Made by a program: the position numbers and the translations under genes
Assembly: GCF_963662755.1 (NCBI RefSeq)
Contig: NZ_OY759725.1
Location: forward strand, 1,129,781 to 1,193,780
DNA length: 64,000 nucleotides
Direction of reading: 5' to 3'
Origin: an uncultured Sulfurimonas sp.
GTDB taxonomy: Bacteria > Campylobacterota > Campylobacteria > Campylobacterales > Sulfurimonadaceae
The notes under the pieces: model-generated
What the model was told of the DNA's origin: nothing
Databases searched by the model: none
What the model saw: only the letters and a program-made list of their open reading frames with translations
Part shown: positions 43,257 to 52,232 of the stretch, in pieces
How the letters are laid out: every line of letters starts with the position of its first letter
Position numbering within the stretch: the first letter of the stretch is position 1

Positions 43257-43838
43257 ATGCCACGTATAGACAATAAAAGATTTTACACCTCTGCAATAAA
43301 CAAATACGGAGTTAGTGCAAAAGGTGTAAATTGGAACTCAAAAGAGTCTCAAAATATCAGATTTAAAATTATTTTAGAGATGCTACCTCAAGATATGAGT
43401 AGCTTTACTCTTGTAGATGCTGGATGTGGATTTGGTGATTTTTATCTATATGCACAAAAACAAGATAGATTGGCAAAAGAGTATATTGGTATAGATTCTT
43501 TAGTAGATATGCACTCTATAGCTTCCAAAAGAACAGGCTGTAAAATACTTATAGCAGACATTTGCAAAGATAAAATTCCTAATGCATCTTACTATATATG
43601 TAGTGGTGCAATGAATGTTCTTCAAGATTTTGAAACTTATCTTTTTATGAAAAACTGCTTTGAAGCATCTGAGTTAGGTTTTATTTTCAATATACTCCAT
43701 GGCACAAAAAACACTCAAACATATAACTATCTAACGAAAACTAAAATAGAGCAAATCGCTTCTGATATTGGTGTTAAAAATATCAAGATAAAAGATAACT
43801 ATCTAAAAAATGATATTACTGTTGGTTTTTTTAAATAA
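43257..43838 (+). CDS. Class I SAM-dependent methyltransferase
   Basis: Protein of 193 residues with the SAM motif TLVDAGCGFGDFYLYAQ (about residues 51-67) and a following YIGIDSLVDMHSIA segment carrying the ribose-binding acid. The LTKTKIEQIASDIG C-terminal region is helical. It starts 12 nt after the OmpA-family stop and overlaps the asparagine synthase start (TAATG), so the two are coupled. Substrate unknown; a role with the amidotransferase on a common metabolite is possible. Confidence 0.7.
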   Translation: MPRIDNKRFYTSAINKYGVSAKGVNWNSKESQNIRFKIILEMLPQDMSSFTLVDAGCGFGDFYLYAQKQDRLAKEYIGIDSLVDMHSIASKRTGCKILIADICKDKIPNASYYICSGAMNVLQDFETYLFMKNCFEASELGFIFNILHGTKNTQTYNYLTKTKIEQIASDIGVKNIKIKDNYLKNDITVGFFK

Positions 43839-45643
43839 TGTGTGCGATATTTGGCATCTTAGGAAGTTATGATATAAAAAAAGCAAAAAATGCCCTTGCT
43901 TTGTTATCTCATAGAGGACCAGATTATTGTGGCATTGTTGAAAAAAACAATCTTTTTTTTGCACATCAAAGACTTAGCATCCTAGATGAGAACGCTCGTT
44001 CACATCAACCTCTAAAACACGAAAACATACTGCTATCTTTTAATGGTGAAATATATAACTTCAAAGAGTTAAAAAAAGAACTTGCATCTGAGTATGAGTT
44101 TAAAACGCAGAGTGATAGCGAGGTTATAATTGCATCATATTTAAAATGGGGTGTAGATTTTGCGCAGCATCTACGTGGTATGTTTGCCATAGCTTTGATG
44201 GATAGCGAAACTCTATATCTCTTTAGAGACAGACTAGGAAAAAAACCTCTTTTTTTTATGCATGATGAGAGTTTTATCTTTGCATCTGAGATAAAAGCAC
44301 TCACTCCATTTTTGAAAAAAACTCAGATGAATGAAGATGCCCTGATATCTTACCTCTCATTTTTAGCACCAACTTCTCCTCACACTTTTTTCAAAGGCAT
44401 CTATAAACTTGCAGCTGGAGAGTATCTTATTTTTAAAGATAAAAAGTATGATGTCAAAAGATACTTTGACCTGCTAGATGCTAAAGCAAATATCATAACA
44501 GACAAGGATGAAGCCCTGCATACTTTAGAGTCACTATTAAAAGAGTCCATAGCTATGCGTCTAGATGCTAATCAACCAATGGCATCTTTACTTTCTGGTG
44601 GGATTGATAGTGCTACTTTAAACTTTTATGCTGCTCAAAATGGACTAAATCTTCAAACATATACTTTGGGTTATAAAAACTTTAAAAAGTATGATGAAAG
44701 AGCAAATGCAAAAGAGAGTGCTGAGTTTTTAGGTTTAAGCAACATTGATGTTGAGATATCTCAAAATGACTTTATAGATGCGAGTGAAAAGGTCTTAGAT
44801 GCACTTGATGAGCCACTAAACGACCCTGCATCTGTGCCTCTTTATCTTCTGTTTGATAAAATTAAAAAAGATGGATACAAAGTAGTTTTTAGCGGAGAGG
44901 GAAGTGATGAACTTTTTTTAGGATATAGACAATATTTTGAGTTTTTAGATATTGAGCAACTATCAAAACTAAGCAACAAAAACTGGCTTAAAAAATATTT
45001 TCGCTCAAACTTTTCTCAAAATAGAGAGTGGGAGTACTACAAAAGAATTTTTGACAACACCCTACTCTTTCGCACTTCAGGAGAGAGTTTTACAGACTTG
45101 CAAAAAAATGCTCTTATGAAGAGAAATGTAAAAGATAATCAAGCGCTAAAATACTTAAAAAATTATAGAGATAGATTTGAAGCATCTACTCATCGTGATG
45201 AGAGCATCTGGTATAGTTATATTGATTTAAATCATTTTCAAGCTGAGCACTTTTTAACAAAACTTGACCGCATTAGCATGGCTCATAGCATAGAGTCTCG
45301 TACACCATTTTTAGACCATAAACTAGCATCTGCCGTTTTTAGTATAAGCCCTAAATTACGCTACGAAGATGGAGTTACGAAATCTCTTTTAAAACAAATA
45401 ATGAAACCGCATCTAAATGAAAAAATCTTAAAACGAAAGAAAAAAGGTTTCTCAAATCCTTATATGGAGTATCTAGTAGATGCACAAAAGTTACAACTCA
45501 TAAAAGAGGTAAATAAGCAAACTCAAATGTTCAAAAACAAAGAGTTAGATGAGCTAATAAGTAGTGCATCTACGGGTGGATTTAAACAGCATATTTGGGG
45601 TTTATATGTCCTTAGTGTTTGGATTAAGAAGTGGATATTATAA
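43838..45643 (+). CDS. asnB: Asparagine synthase (glutamine-hydrolysing), second paralogue
   Basis: AsnB-family amidotransferase of 601 residues. Cys2 of MCAIFGILGS is the nucleophile, SFNGEIYNFKEL is the glutaminase active-site segment and LLSGGIDSAT (252-259) the ATP-binding PP-loop; FSGEGSDELFLGY is present. It is about as long as E. coli AsnB plus 50 residues and closely related in layout to the earlier amidotransferase gene. Because it lies outside the glycan clusters it is the better candidate for the housekeeping asparagine synthetase. It is coupled to a methyltransferase gene. Confidence 0.82.
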   Translation: MCAIFGILGSYDIKKAKNALALLSHRGPDYCGIVEKNNLFFAHQRLSILDENARSHQPLKHENILLSFNGEIYNFKELKKELASEYEFKTQSDSEVIIASYLKWGVDFAQHLRGMFAIALMDSETLYLFRDRLGKKPLFFMHDESFIFASEIKALTPFLKKTQMNEDALISYLSFLAPTSPHTFFKGIYKLAAGEYLIFKDKKYDVKRYFDLLDAKANIITDKDEALHTLESLLKESIAMRLDANQPMASLLSGGIDSATLNFYAAQNGLNLQTYTLGYKNFKKYDERANAKESAEFLGLSNIDVEISQNDFIDASEKVLDALDEPLNDPASVPLYLLFDKIKKDGYKVVFSGEGSDELFLGYRQYFEFLDIEQLSKLSNKNWLKKYFRSNFSQNREWEYYKRIFDNTLLFRTSGESFTDLQKNALMKRNVKDNQALKYLKNYRDRFEASTHRDESIWYSYIDLNHFQAEHFLTKLDRISMAHSIESRTPFLDHKLASAVFSISPKLRYEDGVTKSLLKQIMKPHLNEKILKRKKKGFSNPYMEYLVDAQKLQLIKEVNKQTQMFKNKELDELISSASTGGFKQHIWGLYVLSVWIKKWIL

Positions 45644-45649
45644 TTAAGA

Positions 45650-45655
45650 TATAAT
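45650..45655 (+). promoter_or_regulatory. Probable -10 element for the diguanylate cyclase gene
   Basis: A perfect TATAAT lies 25 nt before the ATG. AGGA at 45671-45674 is the ribosome binding site, 6 nt before the start. There is no recognisable -35 element. This would give the cyclase gene its own promoter, separate from the asparagine synthase operon. Confidence 0.5.
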
Positions 45656-45680
45656 TCTTTTTACATTTTTAGGATTTAAA

Positions 45681-47141
45681 ATGAAATCAAATTATACTAT
45701 CATTATAGTTGTAACTATTTTGCTATTTGCCTTATCTATTGCTATTGCCATAACAAACTATGAAATCTCTTTAAAAACAGCCAACATAAAACTAAAGACT
45801 CAATCTCTTCCACTCTCAACTGACAATATTTACACTGAGATTCAACAACATATCATAAAACCATATCTTATTAGCTCCATGATGGCCAATGATACTTTTG
45901 TAAAAGATTGGCTCAATAGCGAGGAAAAAGATAGAGAAAAAATCGTAAAATATTTAAACAATATCAAAAATGAGTACGAAATACTAACAGCATTTTTAGT
46001 TTCACAAAAAACAAAAAACTACTATACACAAAATGGCTTTTTAGAAAAAATAGATAAAGCAAAAAAATCAAACCAATGGTATTTTAAATTTGAAAAAAAA
46101 TCTCAAGACCATGAGATAAATCCTGACTACAACGATAACATTGCAAACTCTCTTATTATGTTTATAAACTTTAAAATATACGATAATGCTCACAATTTTC
46201 TAGGAGTAACAGGCTTAGCTATAGAAATCTCATATGTAGATGAGATGCTTCGTATGTTTAAGAAAAACTACCATCTTGATGTTTTTTTCTTAAATAAAGA
46301 TGGAGATATTTTACTCACAAAACAAGGTAGCACTAATCCTAAACATATTGATGAGATGCTAGAGTTAAAAAAATATAAAAACAGCATTATTTCAAATACT
46401 ACAAATATCTTTGAGTATAAAGAAAAGGGAGAGGATTATTTTGTAAAAACTAAATATATTAAAGAATTAGACAGCTACCTTGTTGTCAAAGCAAACTTAA
46501 AAGATTTTACAACAGAATCTACAAAAGTGTTTTATTTTAATCTTGTTATATCTTTACTATTTAGCCTTATATTTGCATTTATTATTATGCTTATTTTAAG
46601 AAATTATCATAAAAAACTAGAACGACTTGCAGAGTTTGACACACTAACTCAACTACCAAATAGATTAAATTTCACTAAACAATTCAATCATTTTTTAGCC
46701 TTACACAAAAGAGATAAAAGACCAATATCTCTAGCCTTTATGGATATAGATAATTTTAAATCCATTAACGACAAACTTGGGCATAATGTAGGAGATGAAG
46801 TTTTAGTCCAGTGTGGAAAAATTTTGCAAAACAACATCAGAAAAACTGACCTGCTTGCAAGATGGGGAGGAGAAGAGTTTATAGTTGCTTTTATAGATAC
46901 AGATATAAATAATGCTCACACTATAACTCAAAAAATACGAAAATCCATCGAAGAAAACGAAACTTTAAAAAAGATAGTTAGTGGGGGAGTTAGTGCTAGT
47001 TTTGGGTTGAGTGTATCTAGTGAATTTGACACCATTGAGTCTATTGTATCAAGAGCTGATAAAGCTATGTATGAAGCAAAACAAAATGGTAAAAATAGAG
47101 TTGTTTTAACGCGCTATGAATCTAGTGAACAATTTTTCTAG
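45681..47141 (+). CDS. Membrane diguanylate cyclase with Cache-type sensor
   Basis: GGDEF protein of 486 residues. An N-terminal transmembrane segment (about 6-26) and a second near 285-308 enclose a periplasmic sensor region of about 260 residues that resembles a double Cache domain, ending with TKYIKELDSYLVVKANL. The cytoplasmic part has FDTLTQLPNRLNF and LLARWGGEEFIVAF near residue 393-403 (GGEEF active site), preceded five residues earlier by RKTD, the inhibitory I-site. It should make cyclic di-GMP in response to a small external ligand and be product-inhibited. Its 3' end overlaps a convergent methyltransferase by 20 nt. Confidence 0.87.
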   Translation: MKSNYTIIIVVTILLFALSIAIAITNYEISLKTANIKLKTQSLPLSTDNIYTEIQQHIIKPYLISSMMANDTFVKDWLNSEEKDREKIVKYLNNIKNEYEILTAFLVSQKTKNYYTQNGFLEKIDKAKKSNQWYFKFEKKSQDHEINPDYNDNIANSLIMFINFKIYDNAHNFLGVTGLAIEISYVDEMLRMFKKNYHLDVFFLNKDGDILLTKQGSTNPKHIDEMLELKKYKNSIISNTTNIFEYKEKGEDYFVKTKYIKELDSYLVVKANLKDFTTESTKVFYFNLVISLLFSLIFAFIIMLILRNYHKKLERLAEFDTLTQLPNRLNFTKQFNHFLALHKRDKRPISLAFMDIDNFKSINDKLGHNVGDEVLVQCGKILQNNIRKTDLLARWGGEEFIVAFIDTDINNAHTITQKIRKSIEENETLKKIVSGGVSASFGLSVSSEFDTIESIVSRADKAMYEAKQNGKNRVVLTRYESSEQFF

Positions 47142-48006
47142 CACTTAAAAAAAGGTAATCTTTTCCTGTTATAACAACTCTATATTTTTTTTGTTGAAGA
47201 TATTTTTTACAAAAATGTATATCTTTTAAAACTAGACTCATCTCACAAAATGCATAATTTGGTGCTTTTGCTCCATAAATCATCTCGCCATCAATCCATC
47301 TACAGTTTGGAAAACCAAGTATTATAGCTCCATCTTTTGCTAAATACTTTTGATACAAAGACATAAAAGTAGTGTTAAAATTTACTCCTGAACTTTGAAG
47401 TGTCCCTATGGAGATTATCAAGTCAAACTCTCCTAGATTTAGCTCATCTAGTTCATTTATATCATGACATTTAAACTCAACATTAGAAAAAGAAAAATCT
47501 TTTTTTGCATAATCTATAGCAGATGCACAATAATCTATACCTACTAATTTCTTAGCTTTAAACTCATCTTCACTTAAGAGTTCTTGTATAACTCTAAACT
47601 CATCACCTCTGTTTACACCAAGATTTAAAACTCTTTTTTTCTCTTTTATATTTATAAATTTTAGAGCTTCTCTATAGTGGTACAAAAAACTAAATTGAGA
47701 TGTTTTATCTATAGTAAAAAATTCGCTTTGCACTCCATACTTTTCACTACTCTTTGCATCTTTATGAAAAGAACTCTTCTTATTAAGTTTTTCAAATCTA
47801 AGAGTTACAAGTTCTTTGGAGTTTTGCAATGGTGTTAGCATCTTCATAAAAAAAATCTGTGCCAAATCCACAAAAGCTTTATAGCCTATCTTATCTACAT
47901 CACTTTGCAAAACTTCAAGCTCTAAAATATCTCCCCCTTGAGCTTCATAATCCTCAAATAACTTTAGTATATCTTTTGAACTTTTTTCTTGAGCTTTTAA
48001 CTTCAT
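47122..48006 (-). CDS. SAM-dependent methyltransferase at the end of the glycogen operon
   Basis: Protein of 294 residues with the SAM motif VLNLGVNRGDEF (about residue 125) and LVGIDYCASAIDYA. It lacks a typical GxGxG, with NLGVNRG in its place, but the following strands (FDLIISIGTLQSSG) fit the fold. Its start overlaps the glgB stop by 4 nt, so it is translated with the glycogen genes though no methylated glycogen is known to be required. Possible substrates are methylated polysaccharides or small molecules. It overlaps the convergent cyclase gene by 20 nt at its 3' end. Confidence 0.65.
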   Translation of the reverse strand: MKLKAQEKSSKDILKLFEDYEAQGGDILELEVLQSDVDKIGYKAFVDLAQIFFMKMLTPLQNSKELVTLRFEKLNKKSSFHKDAKSSEKYGVQSEFFTIDKTSQFSFLYHYREALKFINIKEKKRVLNLGVNRGDEFRVIQELLSEDEFKAKKLVGIDYCASAIDYAKKDFSFSNVEFKCHDINELDELNLGEFDLIISIGTLQSSGVNFNTTFMSLYQKYLAKDGAIILGFPNCRWIDGEMIYGAKAPNYAFCEMSLVLKDIHFCKKYLQQKKYRVVITGKDYLFLSARKIVH

Positions 48007-49925
48007 TTTCTTTTTTTCAAATAGACTACACTAAGTGGTTCTAGCGTTATTTCTAACATATGTTTTCGTCCATGGTGAGCTATTTTTTTAGATGCTATCT
48101 CTTCATTATTTGATGTTTTGCAACCCTCAAATTCAGATGATTGAGAGTTGAAAATCTCTTCATAAATTCCTTTTTTTGAAATTCCTATAGGATAACCAAC
48201 ATGAGTTTTATCTGAAAAATTACAAACTATAACTATAGGCGTATCTTTTTTATCACCCTTTCGTATAAAAGCGATAACATTTGCCTGATAGTCATTTTCA
48301 TGAATCCACTCAAAACCCTCTACTTCATTGTCATTTTTATGTAGAGATGGTTCTTGTTTGTAGAGTTCATTTACTCTTTTGACAAGTGTTTGAACACCTC
48401 TGTTTTGTGGATTATCAAGCAGATGCCAATCAAGACTTTGTTTATAATTCCACTCTGCAAACTGAGCAAATTCACCTCCCATAAAAAGAAGTTTTTTCCC
48501 AGGATGAGCTATCATAAAAGCAAATAAAGCACGAAGATTTGCAAACTTTTTACTATTGTCTCCTGGCATTTTGTTTATAAGTGAGCCTTTCATATGTACA
48601 ACTTCATCATGACTAAGCGGTAAAATATAATTTTCATTGTACATATAAACAAAACTAAAAGTAAGTTGTCCATGGCTATGTTGTCTATAAATAGGGTCAT
48701 TTTTGAAGTATTTTAGAGTGTCATGCATCCAACCCATATTCCATTTAAAACCAAACCCAAGACCACCTTTATCCACCGCTCTTGTTATCATAGGAAAGGC
48801 TGTAGATTCTTCTGCAAAAGTCATAATATCGCTAAACTCACCATATAAAGATGTGTTTAACTCTCTAAGAAATTTTATGGCACTAAGATTTTCATTTCCT
48901 CCATGCTCATTTGGTAACCACTCTCCATCTTCTCTTGCAAAATCAAGAAATAGCATCGAAGAGACTGCATCTACACGAATGCCATCTATATGGTATTTAT
49001 CAAGCCAAAACATTGCTGAACTTATCAAAAATGCACGTACTTCATTGCGTTCATAGTTAAATATAGCACTTCCCCATTCTGGATGGTATCCAAGACGAGG
49101 ATCTTTATGCTCATAAAGACAAGTGCCATCAAAGTTCATAAGTCCATGTCCATCTGTAACAAAATGAGAAGGAACCCAATCAAGAATAACACCGATGCCT
49201 TTGTTATGCATAATATCAACAAAACTCATCAACTCTTGAGGCGTACCAAAACGTGAAGTTGGTGCGAAATAACCACTAACTTGATAACCCCAAGAACCCT
49301 CAAAAGGAAACTCTGTCACAGGCATAAGTTCAACATGAGTGAAGTTCATCTCACTCAAATACTCTGCTAATTCTACTGCCGCTTCTTTGTAGCTTAAAAA
49401 ACGGTTTGACTCCTCTACTTTGCGTCTCCATGAACCAAGATGCACTTCATAAATAGAAACAGGCGCTCTATGTGAATTTTTCTTATGTCTTGATTTCATC
49501 CATTTTTTATCACTCCAAGAAAAACCTTCAATATCCCAGATGCGAGATGCTGAACTCGGTGCAACTTCGGCAAAAAAGGCAAAAGGGTCTGCCTTATCAG
49601 GATTTGCGTTTTGAGCATCTGTGGAGATATGATACTTATATGTTGAGCCAGAATCTACATTTTCAACAAACACTTCCCAAATTCCTGATTCATCATCACG
49701 AAGCTTTAGAGGATGCGAATGAATGTCATAGCTATTAAAATCTCCTCTTAGAGTTACGCCCTTTGCATTTGGCGCCCAGAGTGCAAAATAAGTGCCGTAT
49801 TTACCATCTCTATACATAAGATGAGAACCGAATTTTTCATAAAGTTTAACATGAGTTCCCTCTTTAAAGAGGTAGATATCAAGCTCACTAAACAGACTTA
49901 TATCATAGTAGATTGGATATGTCAT
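48003..49925 (-). CDS. glgB: 1,4-alpha-glucan branching enzyme
   Basis: GH13 branching enzyme of 640 residues. It has an N-terminal CBM48 region with FALWAPNAKGVTLRGDFNSY, then the barrel: VSIYEVHLGSW, the segment near HFVTDGHGLMNFDG, DGIRVDAVSSML (nucleophile Asp), MTFAEESTAF (acid/base Glu) and PLSHDEVVH. It transfers chain segments to alpha-1,6 branch points. The start overlaps the glgA stop (TAATG), with GAGG upstream; an in-frame start seven codons earlier is less likely. It works downstream of the two glycogen synthases in the same operon. Confidence 0.94.
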   Translation of the reverse strand: MTYPIYYDISLFSELDIYLFKEGTHVKLYEKFGSHLMYRDGKYGTYFALWAPNAKGVTLRGDFNSYDIHSHPLKLRDDESGIWEVFVENVDSGSTYKYHISTDAQNANPDKADPFAFFAEVAPSSASRIWDIEGFSWSDKKWMKSRHKKNSHRAPVSIYEVHLGSWRRKVEESNRFLSYKEAAVELAEYLSEMNFTHVELMPVTEFPFEGSWGYQVSGYFAPTSRFGTPQELMSFVDIMHNKGIGVILDWVPSHFVTDGHGLMNFDGTCLYEHKDPRLGYHPEWGSAIFNYERNEVRAFLISSAMFWLDKYHIDGIRVDAVSSMLFLDFAREDGEWLPNEHGGNENLSAIKFLRELNTSLYGEFSDIMTFAEESTAFPMITRAVDKGGLGFGFKWNMGWMHDTLKYFKNDPIYRQHSHGQLTFSFVYMYNENYILPLSHDEVVHMKGSLINKMPGDNSKKFANLRALFAFMIAHPGKKLLFMGGEFAQFAEWNYKQSLDWHLLDNPQNRGVQTLVKRVNELYKQEPSLHKNDNEVEGFEWIHENDYQANVIAFIRKGDKKDTPIVIVCNFSDKTHVGYPIGISKKGIYEEIFNSQSSEFEGCKTSNNEEIASKKIAHHGRKHMLEITLEPLSVVYLKKRK

Positions 49926-51406
49926 TATTGTAACCTCATTACGCATCGCTTAGCAATTGCAAAACGATAAACATCTTCATAAGATGCAGCAGCATCTAAC
50001 CAATTGAAGTGCATCTCCATCGCATATTTTTGTATCTTTTTAAAAGTTTCTGGTTCATTATAGTAAATTCTAATAGCCCACATAATAGTGTGATATAGAG
50101 CCTCTTGGGTTGGCATATAAAACTTAAATCCATTACCGCTTTTATGTGTTTCATCAAAGTTTTGAATCGTATCATCAAGTCCACCCGTAGCACGAACTAT
50201 AGGAATAGTTCCATAACGTAAACTATATATTTGATTTAATCCACAAGGCTCGAAAATAGAAGGCATTAAAAACATATCGCATCCAGCTTCTATTTGATGA
50301 GCCAATTTATCTGAATATCCAACATGAATACCAAATTTGCCTTTATGATTAGAACTAGCTTCGCTAAAATAGTGTTCTGCCCATTTCTCTCCTGTTCCAA
50401 GCATAACTATTTGAATATCTTGTTCTAACAAACCATTAAGTATTCCAGCTATTAAATCTATACCTTTTTGTTGTGCAAAGCGACCAACGAAACCAAAAAG
50501 AGCTACATCATCTCTTTTTTCAAGTGAAAAATGCTCTTGAAGTGCTCGCTTGCATTTAAGTTTGCCCTTCATATTGCCAACATCAAATGTTTTAACTATT
50601 TTTTTATCTATTGCAGGATTCCACTCATCATAATCTACACCATTTAAAATGCCAAATAATTTTGAAGAGTGTGCTTGGATATGATCTTGCAAACCAAAAC
50701 CAAACTCTGGCAACTGTATCTCTTTTGCATAACGCTTAGAAACGGTAGTAATAGCATCTGCATAAGCGATACCACCTTTGAGAAGATTTACTCTATCTAA
50801 ACTCTCCAATGCTCTTGGATTAAAATACTCCCAGCCACACGCTATAACATCTACAACACCCTTGAAAAAACTGCCTTGATGCTCTAAATTGTGAATAGTA
50901 AGAATTGTAGGAATATCTCCAAAATCATCTTTAAACTGAGTCTTTGTAAGAATAGGAAGTATTGCTGTATGCCAGTCGTTTGCGTGAATGACATCAGGCA
51001 TAAAGTTCAACATTTTACAAAGTACAAGTGCCGCTTTTGATAAAAAAATAAAACGGTTATCATTATCTTCATAAGGTTTATTGTCGCTTTGATAAAGCTC
51101 TTTGCGTCCAAAAAACTCCTCATAATCAATAAAATAAACACTAACCTCACTTTGAGGAAGAGTTGTAGTATAAACACCAGCAAACAATTCTCCCATAATT
51201 CCCATATTTACACCCAAAGGAGCTTCAAGCTTAGTAAGTTGATTTTTATCTATCTCATAATATCTAGGCATCACTACAACAACATTGTGTCCCAAACTTT
51301 TTAAAGCCTTAGGAAGTGCCCCTGAAACATCAGCCAATCCACCAGTTTTAGCAAAAGGGACAACCTCAGATGCAACAAATAAAACATTTAAATCTTTTTT
51401 AATCAT
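49925..51406 (-). CDS. glgA: Glycogen synthase 1
   Basis: GT5 glycogen/starch synthase of 493 residues that extends alpha-1,4-glucan from ADP-glucose. The donor-binding loop FAKTGGLADVSGALPKAL is near residue 20, and later DVIHANDWHTA, ILNGVDYDEWNP and EPCGLNQIYSLRYGT (with the active-site Glu) are intact. ATG chosen with AAGGAG 5 nt upstream. It overlaps the ROK kinase by 8 nt and the branching enzyme by 1 nt. A second synthase gene lies two genes upstream in the same operon. Confidence 0.93.
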   Translation of the reverse strand: MIKKDLNVLFVASEVVPFAKTGGLADVSGALPKALKSLGHNVVVVMPRYYEIDKNQLTKLEAPLGVNMGIMGELFAGVYTTTLPQSEVSVYFIDYEEFFGRKELYQSDNKPYEDNDNRFIFLSKAALVLCKMLNFMPDVIHANDWHTAILPILTKTQFKDDFGDIPTILTIHNLEHQGSFFKGVVDVIACGWEYFNPRALESLDRVNLLKGGIAYADAITTVSKRYAKEIQLPEFGFGLQDHIQAHSSKLFGILNGVDYDEWNPAIDKKIVKTFDVGNMKGKLKCKRALQEHFSLEKRDDVALFGFVGRFAQQKGIDLIAGILNGLLEQDIQIVMLGTGEKWAEHYFSEASSNHKGKFGIHVGYSDKLAHQIEAGCDMFLMPSIFEPCGLNQIYSLRYGTIPIVRATGGLDDTIQNFDETHKSGNGFKFYMPTQEALYHTIMWAIRIYYNEPETFKKIQKYAMEMHFNWLDAAASYEDVYRFAIAKRCVMRLQ

Positions 51407-52232
51407 CAAAACTCCTTAATAATAATGCACCCATCAAAGGGGCATCTTCTATGCTACTCAAATAGATGCTTACATCTTTTAAAGCTTGTACTAGAGCATA
51501 TCTATCTATATTTTTTATTATAATATCTTTAAGGTAAGGATTTGATTTTATTACACCCCCACCAAGAACTAAAACTTTTGGATTATAAAGCGTTATAGCT
51601 GTTCCAACTCCATAAAGTAAAGCCTCTTCAAACATCTCTACAAGACTATTGTTTTTAGTATTTTTTAAATTTTGCAGTGAAACTTCACCGCCAATATCAT
51701 TAAAATTCATCCATTTTTGTATCCCTAAACCAGATGCAAACAATTCTAGACAATTTTTACGTCCACATCCACAACTAAAAGGTGCTTCTTTATATGGAAT
51801 ATGTCCGATTTCTGCAGCCATATTATGCTCACCTCTTAAAACTCTTCCTGATGAAATCACACCCAAACCAAGACCAGTTCCAACATATAAAGCACAAATA
51901 TTTTCACTTTTATATATTTGAGATTCCGCTATTACCGCACAAGTGAGATCATTTTCTATCTTTAGAGAGACTTTGTATCGTGACTCAATCACATCTTTTA
52001 TATTATGCTCATCAATGCTTATGTTTGGAGAAGAGATAATAGATCCATTTTCAACCTGTCCTGCATAAGAGACACCTATGTTGCGTATGTTTTTATACTC
52101 TTGGAGAATTTTTTCTATCCAAGAACAAAGCCCTATTTCACTACTTTTTGCCACAAGAGATGCTAGTAAAGAGTTTTTGTCATATATTTTAGCTCTAAGG
52201 TGTGTTCCACCTGCATCTATAGCTAGATTCAT
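51399..52232 (-). CDS. ROK-family sugar kinase, probable glucokinase
   Basis: ROK kinase of 277 residues. It has the phosphate-binding LAIDAGGTHLRAKI at the start, the general-base region IENDLTCAVIAE, GTGLGLGVISSG and the ROK zinc motif CGCGRKNCLELFAS preceded by AAEIGHIPY. These support ATP-dependent glucose phosphorylation, producing glucose 6-phosphate from glucose released by glycogen breakdown. N-acetyl sugar kinases of the family cannot be excluded. It is nested between the two glycogen synthase genes with 4- and 8-nt overlaps. Confidence 0.83.
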   Translation of the reverse strand: MNLAIDAGGTHLRAKIYDKNSLLASLVAKSSEIGLCSWIEKILQEYKNIRNIGVSYAGQVENGSIISSPNISIDEHNIKDVIESRYKVSLKIENDLTCAVIAESQIYKSENICALYVGTGLGLGVISSGRVLRGEHNMAAEIGHIPYKEAPFSCGCGRKNCLELFASGLGIQKWMNFNDIGGEVSLQNLKNTKNNSLVEMFEEALLYGVGTAITLYNPKVLVLGGGVIKSNPYLKDIIIKNIDRYALVQALKDVSIYLSSIEDAPLMGALLLRSFDD

